Origin: an uncultured Verrucomicrobiota bacterium
Lineage (GTDB): Bacteria > Verrucomicrobiota > Verrucomicrobiia > Limisphaerales > UBA9464
Assembly: GCA_903907925.1 (NCBI GenBank)
Contig: CAIVQB010000116.1
Coordinates: 1-51,274, forward strand
Length of the DNA stretch: 51,274 nucleotides
Direction of reading: 5' to 3'
Part shown: positions 51,151 to 51,274 of the stretch, in pieces
How positions within the stretch are numbered: position 1 is the first letter of the stretch
Layout of the letters: every line of letters begins with the position of its first letter
Notes under the pieces: model-generated
Databases searched by the model: none
Seen by the model: the letters and a program-made list of their open reading frames with translations, nothing else
Told to the model about the DNA's origin: nothing
Translations under genes and position numbers: made by a program

Positions 51151-51274
51151 TAATCGGAGAGTTTGATTCTGGCTCAGAACGAACGCTGGCGGCGTGGATA
51201 AGACATGCAAGTCGAACGCTAACATTCGGGTAGCAATATTCGGATGTTGGAGTGGCGCAAGGGTGTGTAACACG
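51151..51274 (+). rRNA. rrs: 16S ribosomal RNA, 5' end (runs off the window)
   Basis: GAGTTTGATTCTGGCTCAG (from 51159) is the universal 16S 5' sequence, followed by AACGCTGGCGGCGTG and GACATGCAAGTCGAACG. Aligning to E. coli numbering puts mature position 1 near 51151. Helix 1 (GAGTT with GGCTC) is intact. Only 124 bases are present. The sequence AGAACGAACGCTGGCGGCGT fits Verrucomicrobiota. Confidence 0.97.

Noticed and set aside
1-51274. CRISPR arrays, tRNA genes, insertion sequences, prophage genes
   Set aside because: No regularly spaced direct repeats, cloverleaf-like sequences, transposase or integrase motifs were seen. The repeats present are irregularly spaced inverted elements.

Overview
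The window is a high-GC bacterial chromosome segment that most likely comes from the phylum Verrucomicrobiota. The evidence is: paired planctomycete/verrucomicrobial cytochrome-type DUF1549/DUF1553 and DUF1501 genes; an ECF sigma factor fused to a membrane segment and carboxypeptidase-regulatory-like repeats; H-X9-DG-type prepilin proteins; several families of GC-rich dispersed inverted repeats, including the one whose conceptual translation reads MECGGKRSATPL; and the first 124 bases of a 16S rRNA gene at the right edge. No phage, integrase, transposase, CRISPR array or tRNA was seen.

Layout. 0.2-4.9 kb: a secreted cytochrome-like PSCyt1/DUF1549/LamG/DUF1553 protein followed by its usual DUF1501 partner. 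5.2-8.4 kb: the sigma-factor fusion. 8.6-9.2 kb (minus strand): a DinB-like protein. 9.3-15.6 kb: a tightly coupled rhamnose operon with L-rhamnose isomerase, a complete sugar ABC importer (ATPase, two permeases, binding lipoprotein) and L-rhamnose mutarotase; no kinase or aldolase is present. 15.8-16.4 kb: rsmD, flanked by polypurine repeats. 16.6-19.9 kb: a divergent DUF362 protein and a TPR lipoprotein. 19.9-25.2 kb (minus): a very large secreted subtilisin-like protease. 25.3-33.9 kb (plus): HpnA-like reductase/epimerase, FmdB zinc ribbon, a secreted protein resembling an inactive metallopeptidase, two unrecognised membrane proteins, a ten-repeat VCBS/FG-GAP secreted protein and a prepilin-like protein. 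34.0-42.8 kb (minus): an orphan antitoxin-like gene directly behind ftsK, a sugar-phosphate isomerase/epimerase-like gene, and an FtsX-type ABC exporter (permease plus ATPase). 43.1-45.1 kb (plus): nrdR with a coupled unknown gene, a small unknown gene and a HIT protein. 45.1-46.4 kb (minus): a diacylglycerol-kinase-family gene and a small lipoprotein. 46.5-50.6 kb (plus): a translationally coupled type II secretion/pseudopilus operon gspF-H-I-J-K. 50.6-51.3 kb: rRNA leader and the start of 16S.

The most notable points are the membrane-tethered sigma factor, the dense set of inverted-repeat families that occupy nearly every long intergenic gap, an NrdR-box-like site inside the nrdR promoter with an unknown coupled partner gene, and alternative hairpins plus a boxA-like element in the rRNA leader. 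No wholly new multi-gene defence or metabolic system can be supported from this sequence. The repeat families and the sigma fusion are the best leads.
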